NCBI GenBank assembly: GCA_963745205.1
Contig: CAVUWX010000004.1
Coordinates: forward strand, 160,007-224,006
Reading direction: 5' to 3'
From: Hyphomicrobium_A sp963745205
GTDB lineage: Bacteria; Pseudomonadota; Alphaproteobacteria; Rhizobiales; Hyphomicrobiaceae
DNA: 64,000 nucleotides
In this document: piece by piece, positions 55,004 through 63,926 of the stretch
Layout of the letters: the number at the start of each line of letters is the position of its first letter
Position numbering within the stretch: the first letter of the stretch is position 1
Made by a program: the position numbers and the translations under genes
The notes under the pieces: model-generated
What the model saw: only the letters and a program-made list of their open reading frames with translations
What the model was told of the DNA's origin: nothing
Database searches by the model: none

Positions 55004-55786
55004 ATGCCCCGCTATCGCATCCTCGTTGAATACGACGGCACGCCGTTCCTGGGCTGGCAACGGCAGGCGCAGGGCGTCTCCGTGCAAGGCGCGCTCGAGG
55101 GTGCGATGTTCCAGTTCTGCGGCGAGGCCGCGAGCGTTCGCGGCGCCGGACGCACAGATGCTGGCGTGCACGCGCTGGGACAGGTGGCGCACTTCGATCT
55201 CGCCAAGAGCTGGGAGCCGTTTCGCGTGCGCGACGCGCTCAACTTCTATCTGAAGCCGGCACCCGTGGTCGTGCTCGATTGCGCCAGCGTGGACGACACG
55301 TTCGATGCCCGCTACAGCGCCACCGCGCGCCACTACCGCTACCGCATAATGTCGCGGCGCGCGCCACCCGCGCTCGACCACCATCGCGTCTGGTGGGTGT
55401 CGATCGCCCTCGATCACGAGGCGATGGCAACGGCAGCGCAGTCGCTGCTTGGCCGTCACGACTTCACGACGTTCCGCGCCGCTCAGTGCCAGGCGAATTC
55501 GCCCGTGCGGACCCTCGATCGGCTGGACGTGTCGAGGCAGGGCGAAGAGATCGTCGTCGAGGCCTCTGCGCGCTCGTTCCTGCACAACCAGGTGCGCTCC
55601 ATGGTCGGAAGCCTCAAGCTGGTCGGCGAGCGCAAATGGAACGCGGGAGATTTGCAGGCAGCGCTTGAAGCCCGCGACCGCACGGCGTGCGGGCCAGTAG
55701 CGGCCGCCTGCGGGCTCTACCTCGCGCGCGTGGACTACGGAAAGCCGATTACGGCCTCCGAGGAGACCGCCGAGGACGACGACTAG
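55004..55786 (+). CDS. truA: tRNA pseudouridine38-40 synthase TruA
   Basis: A 260-residue enzyme modifying the anticodon arm of tRNAs. The start MPRYRILVEYDGTPFLGWQRQ is the standard TruA N-terminus, and the catalytic Asp is in GRTDAGVHA at about residues 49-57. RSFLHNQVRSMVGSLKLVG near the C-terminus is also family-typical. Its TAG and the folE stop on the other strand share the same CTAG tetranucleotide at 55783-55786. Confidence 0.96.
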   Translation: MPRYRILVEYDGTPFLGWQRQAQGVSVQGALEGAMFQFCGEAASVRGAGRTDAGVHALGQVAHFDLAKSWEPFRVRDALNFYLKPAPVVVLDCASVDDTFDARYSATARHYRYRIMSRRAPPALDHHRVWWVSIALDHEAMATAAQSLLGRHDFTTFRAAQCQANSPVRTLDRLDVSRQGEEIVVEASARSFLHNQVRSMVGSLKLVGERKWNAGDLQAALEARDRTACGPVAAACGLYLARVDYGKPITASEETAEDDD

Positions 55787-56385
55787 TCGATGATCGACAG
55801 GAATTCCTGACGCGTCACAGGGCTGTCGCGGAACACGCCGAGCATGCGGCTTGTGACCAGGTCAGTGCCGGGTTTCAGGATGCCGCGCGCGGTCATGCAG
55901 AAATGCTCCGCCTTGAGCACGACGCCGACGCCTTGTGGCTGTAGCACCGTATCGATGGCGTTGGCGATCTGGGCGGTCATCTTCTCCTGAATCTGCAGGC
56001 GCTTGGCGTAGGCCTCTACGATGCGCGCCAGCTTGGAGATGCCGACAACACGCCCGTTGGGAATGTAGGCGATCCACGCGCGCCCGATGATGGGTGCCAT
56101 GTGGTGCTCGCAGTGGCTCTCGAAGCGGATGCCGCGGAGTACGATCATCTCGTCGTAGCCTTCGGTCTCCTCGAACGTCTTCGACAGGATCGCCTCGGGG
56201 TCCTCGGCGTAGCCACGGAAGTATTCCTCGTAGGCCCGCGCCATGCGCGCCGGCGTCTCGGCAAGGCCATCGCGATCAGGGTTGTCCCCGCTCCAACGGA
56301 TGATGGTGCGGAAGGCCGCTTCGACCTCCGAGCGGCTGGGGCGAACGAGCTGGTCCATGGGCGGTTCTTTGCGCTTTGCTTTCAA
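55783..56385 (-). CDS. folE: GTP cyclohydrolase I FolE
   Basis: A 200-residue zinc enzyme starting tetrahydrofolate synthesis from GTP. The zinc and catalytic motif FESHCEHHMAPIIGRAWIAYIPNGRVVGISKLAR lies at about residues 105-139, the second Cys ligand in AEHFCMTARG at about 168-177. A second Met at codon 10 (56358) is an alternative start. The gene is convergent with truA. Confidence 0.97.
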   Translation of the reverse strand: MKAKRKEPPMDQLVRPSRSEVEAAFRTIIRWSGDNPDRDGLAETPARMARAYEEYFRGYAEDPEAILSKTFEETEGYDEMIVLRGIRFESHCEHHMAPIIGRAWIAYIPNGRVVGISKLARIVEAYAKRLQIQEKMTAQIANAIDTVLQPQGVGVVLKAEHFCMTARGILKPGTDLVTSRMLGVFRDSPVTRQEFLSIID

Positions 56386-56788
56386 GGACTAAGGCCTGCT
56401 TTTCTTGAGGTTCACGCGCTGCTAGGCAATAGCGCCGGCGCCGCCGAGCCGTTAGGTCGGAAAAGCCCGCACCTCAAGGCATCTCCCCCTTCCGACAGCG
56501 CATCGGCGATCATATAGGGGCTGACGCTAACTTGTGAAACCATAACCAGCCGATGATTTTCGGGCCCCTGCTCAACCGCCAAATTGCCGCTGCAGCCCTA
56601 GCTGCGCCCCGCCACCGCACCTCGGTGCGCGCACGCACCACTGTTGCAATTGTCCGATTTTGGCAAGCGGAACCTTAGGACTTTTTTGCGCAACTCCCCG
56701 GGTAGGACGGTGCCGCCTTCGGAAGAGTCTGCCCCGCAGGCGATCGAAGGTTAGATCGTGCTAATTTGAAATTTGTGGAGGCTACAAT
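56386..56788. other. Gene-free stretch upstream of a small secreted-protein gene
   Basis: No gene is visible. The right end is A/T-rich (about 56640-56790) and probably contains the promoter of the next gene, which has a GGAGG box at 56777-56781. A short CTGCCCCGCAGGCG hairpin lies near 56729-56742. Nothing else was recognised. Confidence 0.4.
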
Positions 56789-57070
56789 ATGGTGTCGAAC
56801 AAGATCATCGCAGTTCTCGCCGCCTCGAGCACTCTTGCGCTCTTTGCGGCAACGTCGGCTAGTGCTGAGTTGATTGTCAAGGAGCAGCAGCAGGATCTCA
56901 GCAATACGCCGTCTCCCGATGTGGATCCCGGCGCGTCGCGCGGTCCCGACAAGCCGATCGTTACGCAGGAGCGTATGCAGCTCGGCAAACCGCCCGGCCT
57001 GACTGTGCCCGAACCTTCGATGAAGGGTGGCGAGTCGATTCCCGCCGAGGAGAAGAAGGATCTCCGCTAA
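56789..57070 (+). CDS. Small secreted hypothetical protein
   Basis: A 93-residue exported protein with a signal peptide (residues 1-26, ending ASAE) and a charged mature part rich in Pro, Asp, Gly, Lys and Glu (KEQQQDLSNTPSPDVDPGASRGPDKP). It is well supported by the GGAGG ribosome-binding site and signal sequence. No domain recognised. Its tail (GGESIPAEEKKDLR) is strongly hydrophilic. Role unknown. Confidence 0.72.
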   Translation: MVSNKIIAVLAASSTLALFAATSASAELIVKEQQQDLSNTPSPDVDPGASRGPDKPIVTQERMQLGKPPGLTVPEPSMKGGESIPAEEKKDLR

Positions 57071-57341
57071 GCTGGCGACCCCTGGAAGGGTCTGCCCAGT
57101 GACGTTTCTGTGTAAGAAACAGGCCGTGCGGACCGGTAGCAATGCCGGGCCAGCGCGGCCTTCACATTTTTGCCCACCCGGTGGCACTTCCCGGTCATGG
57201 CCCGGCTGCCAATTGCGCTAATTGCCCTAGCTGCCTCACCCTGATAAACGCGCCTGAGCCGACGGATCGACGAAACGATCGGCGTTATTCCGCCGTTTGC
57301 TTAAGGGTAGCCTTCCGCCCGGAACAAGACTTTCAGCCCAC

Positions 57342-59321
57342 ATGCAACGTGAAGCTTCCGGTGATCGCGGTGCTGACGAGGTAAGCCCTCGGGAGCGCTC
57401 GGCGATCTTTTCCGCGCTCGTCCTCGTTTTGCTGCTCGCGTCGCTCGACCAGACCATCGTCGCGACCGCGTTGCCGACGATAGTTGGCGAGATCGGTGGC
57501 CTGTCGCACCTCTCCTGGATCGTGACCGCCTACCTGCTGTCGACGACGGTTGTCGTTCCGCTCTACGGCAAGCTCGGCGATGTCTTCGGCCGGCGCATCG
57601 TGTTGCAGGCAGCAATCGTAATCTTTCTAATCGGCTCGGCGCTGTGTGGGCTTGCACAGAACTTGCCGGAGCTGATCGCCTTCCGCATCGTGCAGGGCCT
57701 CGGCGGCGGCGGGCTCATCGTGACTGCGATCGCTGTCGTCGGCGACATCGTGCCCCCGCGCGAGCGGGGCCGCTATCAGGGCTTCTTCGGCGGCGTGTTC
57801 GGCATCTCGACCGTTATTGGTCCGCTTGTCGGCGGATTCATCGTCGATCACCTGTCATGGCGCTGGATCTTTTACATCAACGTGCCGCTCGGGCTGCTTG
57901 CCTTGGCGGTCATCAACGCGACCTTCAAGCCGCATAGGCGCCCCGCCGTCGTCGGCATCGACTACGCCGGAGCGGCGCTGCTCGCGATCGCACTCACCTG
58001 CGTGATCCTGCTCACTAGTCTTGGCACCACGCTCCTGGCGGAAGCTCCCGTCAGTATGTTTGCCATCTCGCTGCTGGGCGTGCTGGCACTCGCGGGCTTT
58101 CTCTACGTCGAGACGGTCGTGCTCGATCCCCTGTTGCCGTTGTCGCTGTTCTCGAACCGGGCGTTCGTCATCGCCACCTCGATAGGGTTCATCGTCGGCA
58201 TGGCGCTGTTCGGGTCGATCACGCTGCTGCCCGTCTATCTGCAGGTCGTCAAGGGGCTGGACCCCACGAGCGCCGGTCTGCACCTCACGCCAATGATGCT
58301 CGGCGTCTTCGTCAGCTCTATCATCAGCGGCCAGATCATCACCCGCATCGGTCGCTACCGAACGTTCCCGATCGGCGGAACAGCACTGATGACGATTGCG
58401 CTGTTTTTCCTGTCTGGTCTCGAAGTGGCGACGCCGGCACTGACGGCCTCCTGGTACATGATGCTGCTCGGGCTGGGACTCGGCATGGTCATGCAGATAC
58501 TTGTCATGGCAGTGCAGAACGCAGTTACCTACGAGCAGCTCGGCGTGGCCACCTCCGGCACGACGCTGTTCCGCTCGATCGGCGGCGCGGTCGGGGCCGC
58601 ATTGTTCGGCGGCATCTTCGCGTTCGCGCTCGAAGCCAACATCGCGCACACCATGCCGGGCGTTTCGATGATGTTGAAGGACCCGGCCGCGATCGCGGCG
58701 CTTGCCGAACCGCTGCGTGCAACATATCTCGCGCTCTTCGTCGACGCGCTGCATCCCGTGTTTAAGACGGCGACATTTCTTGCGCTCGTCTCCTTCCTGC
58801 TGTCGCTTGCCATCAAGGAGGTGCCGCTGCGCACGAGTATCGCACCGCAGCCCATCGGCGATGCCTTCGAGGCGCCGCGCGACGCCACTTCCCTTGAAGA
58901 GCTGGAGCGCATCGTGACGCGGATGACGGCGCGCGAGAACCGTTGGCAGGTCTACACGCGTACAGCGACTCGCATGGGCATCGCGCTGGAACCGGATCAG
59001 CTGTGGCTTCTGGCGCGCATTGGCGAACTCAAGGGTCGCGCGACCAAAGCCGGGCTCGAGCGGCACCTGCGCATAGAGGACGCGCAATGTGGGAGACTGC
59101 TTGCGCAGCTCGTCGCGGCCGGCATGCTGATCGAATCCCCCGATGGAGGCTTCGATCTCAGCGGCAAGGGCCGCATGGATTATCACCGACTGTTGCAGCG
59201 GCGTGAGCAGGACCTGAAGGATATGCTTGCCGGTTGGCAGCCCGATGAGCACCCGGACGTGCGGGCCATGATGCGCGAGCTTGCCAATTCGTTCGCCAGG
59301 ACTCCGCCGACGCGGCCCTAA
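57342..59321 (+). CDS. DHA2-type MFS exporter with cytoplasmic C-terminal domain
   Basis: A 659-residue drug/proton antiporter. About residues 25-500 hold 14 predicted helices with DHA2 motifs LASLDQTIVATALPTIVGEIGG (helix 1), GKLGDVFGRRIV (motif A) and GPLVGGFIVDHLSWRWIFYINVPLG (motif C/D). The last about 140 residues are soluble and resemble a winged-helix module (QLWLLARIGELKGRATKAGLERHLRIEDAQCGRLLAQLVAAGMLIES), which is unusual for an exporter. The ATG at 57342 is preferred over an upstream TTG at 57297. Substrate unknown. Confidence 0.9.
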   Translation: MQREASGDRGADEVSPRERSAIFSALVLVLLLASLDQTIVATALPTIVGEIGGLSHLSWIVTAYLLSTTVVVPLYGKLGDVFGRRIVLQAAIVIFLIGSALCGLAQNLPELIAFRIVQGLGGGGLIVTAIAVVGDIVPPRERGRYQGFFGGVFGISTVIGPLVGGFIVDHLSWRWIFYINVPLGLLALAVINATFKPHRRPAVVGIDYAGAALLAIALTCVILLTSLGTTLLAEAPVSMFAISLLGVLALAGFLYVETVVLDPLLPLSLFSNRAFVIATSIGFIVGMALFGSITLLPVYLQVVKGLDPTSAGLHLTPMMLGVFVSSIISGQIITRIGRYRTFPIGGTALMTIALFFLSGLEVATPALTASWYMMLLGLGLGMVMQILVMAVQNAVTYEQLGVATSGTTLFRSIGGAVGAALFGGIFAFALEANIAHTMPGVSMMLKDPAAIAALAEPLRATYLALFVDALHPVFKTATFLALVSFLLSLAIKEVPLRTSIAPQPIGDAFEAPRDATSLEELERIVTRMTARENRWQVYTRTATRMGIALEPDQLWLLARIGELKGRATKAGLERHLRIEDAQCGRLLAQLVAAGMLIESPDGGFDLSGKGRMDYHRLLQRREQDLKDMLAGWQPDEHPDVRAMMRELANSFARTPPTRP

Positions 59322-59416
59322 GGCGCGGACTTGAAACTTGGCAGGCAGAAGCAACAGCTCTCGCCTTCGCTCGTTTCGGGTATAACATCGCTGGCATTCG
59401 TCGCACGGCAGGACCC

Positions 59417-61084
59417 ATGGCCGCCCCCCAGCAATCGACCATCGAGACGCGCTTTGCGCAGATGTTCTTCGCTCTTGAGCCTGCGGAGATAGAGCGTGTG
59501 CGCCGGTTCGGCACATGCCGCACTTATGCTGCCGGTGAGGCGCTGGCGAACGTCGGGCAGGTCGCTCAGGGCCTCACTATCCTGCTATCCGGCGAGGTCG
59601 ACGTCTTCCAGCGCACCCCTTCCGGCGCACGCCGCCTCATCGTCACGCACGGCCCCGGCTCGTTCATGGGCGAGCTGGCGCAGCTTGCCGGCAAGCCAGC
59701 GCTGATCGACGCCATCGCCAAGTCGCCGGTGCATGCGCTCGTCATCCCGACCGACAAGCTGCGTGCGCTGCTGATCGCCGAAGCGGACCTCGGCGAGCGC
59801 ACCATGCGCGCGCTGATCCTGCGCCGTGTCGGGCTGATCGAGAGCGGAGGCGGTGGTCCGGTGATCGTCGGCCGCGCCGACAACGGCGACGTGCTGCGGC
59901 TTGCTAACTTCCTGCGTCGCAACGGCCATCCGCATTACAGCCTCGACCCCGAGACGGACGAGGAGGCCCGCGCGCTGATCGAGAAGTTTCACGTCGATCC
60001 TGCCCGGCTGCCGATTGTCGTGTGCCCGAGCGGACAGCTCCTGCATAATCCGACCGAGACAGAGCTCGCTCGCTGCATCGGCCTCGTGGGGCCGATCGAT
60101 CCCAACAAAGTCTATGACGTGGCCGTGGTGGGAGCCGGCCCCGCCGGACTGGCCACCGCCGTCTATGCTGCTTCCGAAGGGCTATCGGTGTTGGTGTTCG
60201 ACTGCCGCGCCTTCGGCGGCCAGGCCGGTGCTTCCGCCCGCATCGAGAACTACCTCGGCTTTCCCACCGGCATCAGCGGCATGGCGCTCATGGCCCGCGC
60301 CTACAATCAGGCGCAGAAGTTCGGAGCCGAGATCTCCATCCCAACCGAGGCGCTCGGGCTCGAGACGCCGGGCAATGGGCATGCGCAGCACTTCGCGGTG
60401 AAGCTCGCAGACGACCAGCGTGCGACCGCGCGTGCGGTGGTCGCGGCCAACGGCGCGCGCTACCGCCGTCTCGACGTCGAGGGGCTTGAGGCCTTCGAGT
60501 CCTCGAGTGTGCACTATTGGGCTTCGCCACTCGAAGGCAAGCTATGCTCGGGCGAGGAGGTGGCGCTCGTCGGCGCCGGAAATTCGGCCGGCCAGGCTAC
60601 CGTGTACCTTGCGAGCCAGGCCAAGAAGGTGTGGCTCTTGGTGCGCGGCTCGAACCTGGCGGCGAGCATGTCGCGTTATCTTATCGACCGCATCGAGAGC
60701 CTCCCCAACGTCGAGGTACTGACGCGTACGGAGATCAGCGGGCTCGAAGGCAGGGACGGTACATTGGAGGCTATCCGCTGGAAAGACGCGTCGGGCAAGG
60801 AGACGCGCCGCGCAATTCGACATCTCTTTTCCTTCATCGGCGTCGACCCCAATACCGATTGGCTCACGGGAGCCGGCGTCAAGCTCGATCCGAAAGGCTT
60901 CGTCGTCACCGGCGGGGATACGGCCACCGAATCTCTGGAGACCAACGTACCCGGGCTGTTCGCCGTCGGCGACATCCGTTCGGGATCTGTCAAACGTGTC
61001 GCCGCCTCCGTTGGCGAAGGCGCCCAAGTCGTGGCCGCACTGCACGCATTCCTGGCCGAAGCGGGCGCCGCCGCCCAGGCTTGA
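59417..61084 (+). CDS. FAD-dependent oxidoreductase with cyclic-nucleotide-binding-like domain
   Basis: A 555-residue fusion. Residues about 15-140 form a cNMP-binding-like domain (LTILLSGEVDVFQRTPSG and GSFMGELAQLAGKPALIDA). A thioredoxin-like section covers about 150-225. The thioredoxin-reductase-like half starts DVAVVGAGPAGLATAVYAAS (FAD, about 236), with an NADPH site EVALVGAGNSAGQATVYLAS, but the redox CxxC of true thioredoxin reductases is replaced by YWASPLEGKLC. Such proteins probably transfer electrons to an unknown acceptor under ligand control. Convergent with egtD. Confidence 0.9.
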   Translation: MAAPQQSTIETRFAQMFFALEPAEIERVRRFGTCRTYAAGEALANVGQVAQGLTILLSGEVDVFQRTPSGARRLIVTHGPGSFMGELAQLAGKPALIDAIAKSPVHALVIPTDKLRALLIAEADLGERTMRALILRRVGLIESGGGGPVIVGRADNGDVLRLANFLRRNGHPHYSLDPETDEEARALIEKFHVDPARLPIVVCPSGQLLHNPTETELARCIGLVGPIDPNKVYDVAVVGAGPAGLATAVYAASEGLSVLVFDCRAFGGQAGASARIENYLGFPTGISGMALMARAYNQAQKFGAEISIPTEALGLETPGNGHAQHFAVKLADDQRATARAVVAANGARYRRLDVEGLEAFESSSVHYWASPLEGKLCSGEEVALVGAGNSAGQATVYLASQAKKVWLLVRGSNLAASMSRYLIDRIESLPNVEVLTRTEISGLEGRDGTLEAIRWKDASGKETRRAIRHLFSFIGVDPNTDWLTGAGVKLDPKGFVVTGGDTATESLETNVPGLFAVGDIRSGSVKRVAASVGEGAQVVAALHAFLAEAGAAAQA

Positions 61085-61097
61085 CCAACCAGCCCGA

Positions 61098-62069
61098 TCA
61101 GACCGAGATCAGCTCGTGCACGCTGAACTGCTGCTGCGCGTCTGTCCACACGCGGTTCGGCGCCCACGCGGCCGAGCGCGCCAGCTCCTGGAATTGCGGG
61201 ATTGAGTACTTGTAGGAATTCTCCGTGTGGATGCGCTCCCCTGCGTCGAAGCGAAACGGACGGCCCGAGATCCAGACGACCTGCTCGATCGTACTGACGA
61301 GGTGCATTTCTATGCGCCCCTCCCGCGGCTCATAGATCGCTTCGTGGCGGAACGCGCCGAGATCGATGGAGCTGCCGAGCTCGCGGTTGATACGCACGAG
61401 CAGATTTAGGTTGAACTCAGCGGTGACGCCCGCGGCGTCGTTGTAGGCAAGGACAAGCTGGCGCGCGTCCTTCTTGAGGTCGATGCCGATGAGAAGGCGG
61501 CTTTCACACGGCAGCGACGCCTTGAAGGTGCGGAGCAGGCGGACGGCGTCTGGCGGCGTCAGGTTACCGATCGTCGAGCCAGGAAAGAATCCTACACGGG
61601 TACGCGAAGCGAGGTCAGACGCGATCTCGATCGGGTATGAGAAATCGCCGATGACCGGTCGAACTCCGATCCCGGGGAAGCGGGACTCGAGCCGCTGCTT
61701 GGCGGAAGCGAGCGCACTTTCGGATACATCGATCGGGACGTAGGTGAGGCCGGCTGGGGCGCGATTCAGCAGAATCTCGGTCTTGACGCTCGAGCCGGAG
61801 CCGAACTCGATAAGCACCGCGTCTTCATCGAAGCCTTCGACCATTTCGTCGGCGTGCAACTTCAGTATCTGCGTTTCCGTCCGCGTCGGATAGTATTCTG
61901 AAAGGCGTGTGATCTCCTCGAACAGCTCGCTACCGCGCACGTCATAGAAGAAGCGGCAGGGAAGCGTCTTCTTCGACTTCGACAGGCCATCGAAGACAGC
62001 GGCTGCGAATTCGCCTTCTACCTCGGGCAAGAGCTCGGGTATGCGGGCGATGGTGCTTGCGGGGCGCAT
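61098..62069 (-). CDS. egtD: Histidine N-alpha-methyltransferase EgtD
   Basis: A 323-residue SAM enzyme making hercynine (trimethylhistidine), the first step of ergothioneine synthesis. Family motifs: CRFFYDVRGSELFEEITRLSEYYPTRTE (residues about 38-65), the SAM-binding LIEFGSGSSVKTEILL (about 86-101), PGSTIGNL, and an FRFDAGERIHTENSYKYS motif near the C-terminus. Its ATG at 62069 overlaps the egtB stop by one base (TGATG), indicating translational coupling. Confidence 0.96.
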   Translation of the reverse strand: MRPASTIARIPELLPEVEGEFAAAVFDGLSKSKKTLPCRFFYDVRGSELFEEITRLSEYYPTRTETQILKLHADEMVEGFDEDAVLIEFGSGSSVKTEILLNRAPAGLTYVPIDVSESALASAKQRLESRFPGIGVRPVIGDFSYPIEIASDLASRTRVGFFPGSTIGNLTPPDAVRLLRTFKASLPCESRLLIGIDLKKDARQLVLAYNDAAGVTAEFNLNLLVRINRELGSSIDLGAFRHEAIYEPREGRIEMHLVSTIEQVVWISGRPFRFDAGERIHTENSYKYSIPQFQELARSAAWAPNRVWTDAQQQFSVHELISV

Positions 62070-63373
62070 CAGTCGGTCTCCGAGGCTAGGCGCAAGCCGA
62101 GGAATTGCCAGCGCTGGTGGGGGTAGAAGAAGTTGCGATAAGTGGCGCGCGAATGCCCGTCTGGGGTCGCGCAGGAGGCGCCGCGCAGTACGTGCTGGCC
62201 GACCATGAACTTGCCGTTGTATTCGCCGATCGCACCGGCAGGCGGCCGGTAGCCGGGGTAGGCGAGGTAGGCGCTCGCCGTCCATTGCCATACGTCGCCG
62301 AACATCTGGCGCAGCTCGCCGCTGTGTGACGGTGCTGCGGGCAGCGGGTGCAGTGCGCGGCTGCCGAGAGTATTGCCGGTGACGGGGATGCCGCTCGCGG
62401 CAACCTCCCATTCAAACTCGGTGGGAAGCCGCTTGCCCGCCCAGCGGGCGAAGGCATCGGCCTCATAGTAGGAGACGTGGCACACGGGCGCGTCCGGCTC
62501 GACCGGCTGCTGGCCCGACAGCATCATCTGCTCCCAGTCGCCGTCGCGCTCTTCCCAGTAACCCGGCGCCTGCCACTCCTCGCGGTTGATGTGGCCCCAG
62601 CCATCAGCGAGCCAGAGCGAGGCCGTGCGATAGCCACCGTCGCGCATGAAATCGAGCCACTCCGCGTTGGTGACGAGACGGTCGGCGAGACGGAAGGGAT
62701 GAACGAGGACGGCGTGGCGCGGGCCTTCGTTGTCCCACGAATAGCCGCTACCCTCGTGGCCGACGGAGCGTATGCCGCCTTCGAACTCGACCCATCCGGC
62801 CGTGTCGGCGCCTACGCGGGCTTCGACTGCCTTGAGTTGATAATAGGCGGGTCGCAACGGATTGGCAGCGAAGAGGGCGAGAATGTCGGTGAGGAGCAGC
62901 TCCTGGTGCTGCTGCTCGTGGTTGATGCCGATCTCGATCAGCCGGCCGATCTCGGCGCGGTTGCCGGTGCTCTGGGCAAGCAGCTTATCGAGCGCCTCGT
63001 CCACGTGCGCGCGGTAAGCGATGACGCGCTCTGCGGACGGTCGCGTGAGCAGCCCGCGGTTGGGGCGCGGCTGCCGGGGGCCGAGCGCTTCGTAATAGGA
63101 ATTGAAACAATAATTGAAGGTCGGATCGAATTCGCAGTAGCCGCGCAGGTACGTCTTCAGGAGAAACGTCTCGAAGAACCAGGTGACGTGCGCGAGGTGC
63201 CATTTGGTCGGGCTCGCGTCCTCCATCGCTTGGACCGTCATGTCCTCGGCGCTGAGGGGCGCAGCGAGCTCCACAGACGTGCGTCGGGTCTCGAACAGAC
63301 GTCCAGCGAGGTTGAGGCCGGCGGGTGTGTCGGGGAGAAGCGTCAGTGGTGTTGCGATTGCCGGCTGCGCCAT
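62069..63373 (-). CDS. egtB: Ergothioneine synthase EgtB
   Basis: A 434-residue iron-dependent sulfoxide synthase that joins hercynine to a thiol. A DinB-like domain supplies iron ligands in KWHLAHVTWFFE and NHEQQHQELLLTD (HX3HXE, about residues 140-146), and the C-terminal formylglycine-generating-enzyme-like domain holds ALHPLPAAPSHSGELRQMFGDVWQWTASAY. The ATG at 63373 has GAGGAG nine bases upstream; two upstream Met codons are possible. No egtA, egtC or egtE homologue lies near, as is usual for the two-gene proteobacterial form. Confidence 0.96.
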   Translation of the reverse strand: MAQPAIATPLTLLPDTPAGLNLAGRLFETRRTSVELAAPLSAEDMTVQAMEDASPTKWHLAHVTWFFETFLLKTYLRGYCEFDPTFNYCFNSYYEALGPRQPRPNRGLLTRPSAERVIAYRAHVDEALDKLLAQSTGNRAEIGRLIEIGINHEQQHQELLLTDILALFAANPLRPAYYQLKAVEARVGADTAGWVEFEGGIRSVGHEGSGYSWDNEGPRHAVLVHPFRLADRLVTNAEWLDFMRDGGYRTASLWLADGWGHINREEWQAPGYWEERDGDWEQMMLSGQQPVEPDAPVCHVSYYEADAFARWAGKRLPTEFEWEVAASGIPVTGNTLGSRALHPLPAAPSHSGELRQMFGDVWQWTASAYLAYPGYRPPAGAIGEYNGKFMVGQHVLRGASCATPDGHSRATYRNFFYPHQRWQFLGLRLASETD

Positions 63374-63548
63374 GCGCCTCATCTCCTCGACCCTCAGGGC
63401 TCGTGCGCGCCCATGACCCTCGTGTCCCGGCCGGATGAAATTCCCGAGCACCGGAACTCGTTCCACTATTGAGCTTAATTTGATGTCGCCGATCTACCCA
63501 TCCCTCAAATGGCTTTCGATACGATGCCCGAAAGCTATTGCTGTCTCT

Positions 63549-63582
63549 GGCAGGTTTTCACGCAACCGCACAATTACCTGCC
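63549..63582. promoter_or_regulatory. Inverted repeat upstream of a broken flavoprotein gene
   Basis: GGCAGGT (63549-63555) and ACCTGCC (63576-63582) are perfect inverted repeats with a 20-base spacer, 11 bases before the start of the truncated flavoprotein gene. They could be an operator or a translation-controlling hairpin. Confidence 0.3.
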
Positions 63583-63592
63583 GGAGACATGC

Positions 63593-63870
63593 ATGACCGA
63601 GCATTACCACGCGGCCATCATCGGGACAGGCCAGGCTGGCTCCTCTTGCCAACCGGTTGTCGCAGGCGGGGTGGGGAGGTTGCGGTGATCGAGCGCGGGC
63701 GCTTCGGGGGCACCTGCGTCAACACCGGATGCATGCCAACCAAGACGCTGGTGGTCAGCGCCTATGCCGCCCGGCTTGCCGCGCGTGCGGCCGAGTTTGG
63801 GGTCGTGATCGACGGCCGCATCGCCATCGACGTGGGGAGGGTCAAGGCGCGCAAGGATGCGGTTTCGAAT
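63593..63870 (+). pseudogene. Truncated FAD/NAD-dependent oxidoreductase (mercuric-reductase-like) fragment
   Basis: Only the first about 90 codons remain. MTEHYHAAIIGTGQAG is the FAD-binding start, and GRFGGTCVNTGCMPTKTLV carries the redox Cys pair (CVNTGC) of the dihydrolipoamide dehydrogenase/mercuric reductase family, whose members are normally about 460 residues long. Between them the frame is broken by at least two indels, including an extra G in TGGGGAGG at 63670-63677. Homology ends at KDAVSN near 63868, and about 55 bases later the 3-prime end of a tRNA gene begins. The gene is a remnant, probably from a deletion or integration event beside the tRNA. Confidence 0.8.
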
Positions 63871-63926
63871 CCCTACCTGACGAACGATGCGCGCACGCGC
63901 CGGCGCGCGTCTTGGGTGGGGCTTGC

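Noticed and set aside
57855..59516. A 553-residue minus-strand open frame opposite the MFS exporter
   Set aside because: Composition is Arg/Gln/His-rich without family motifs, and it runs antisense through the transporter helices and into the start of the next gene.
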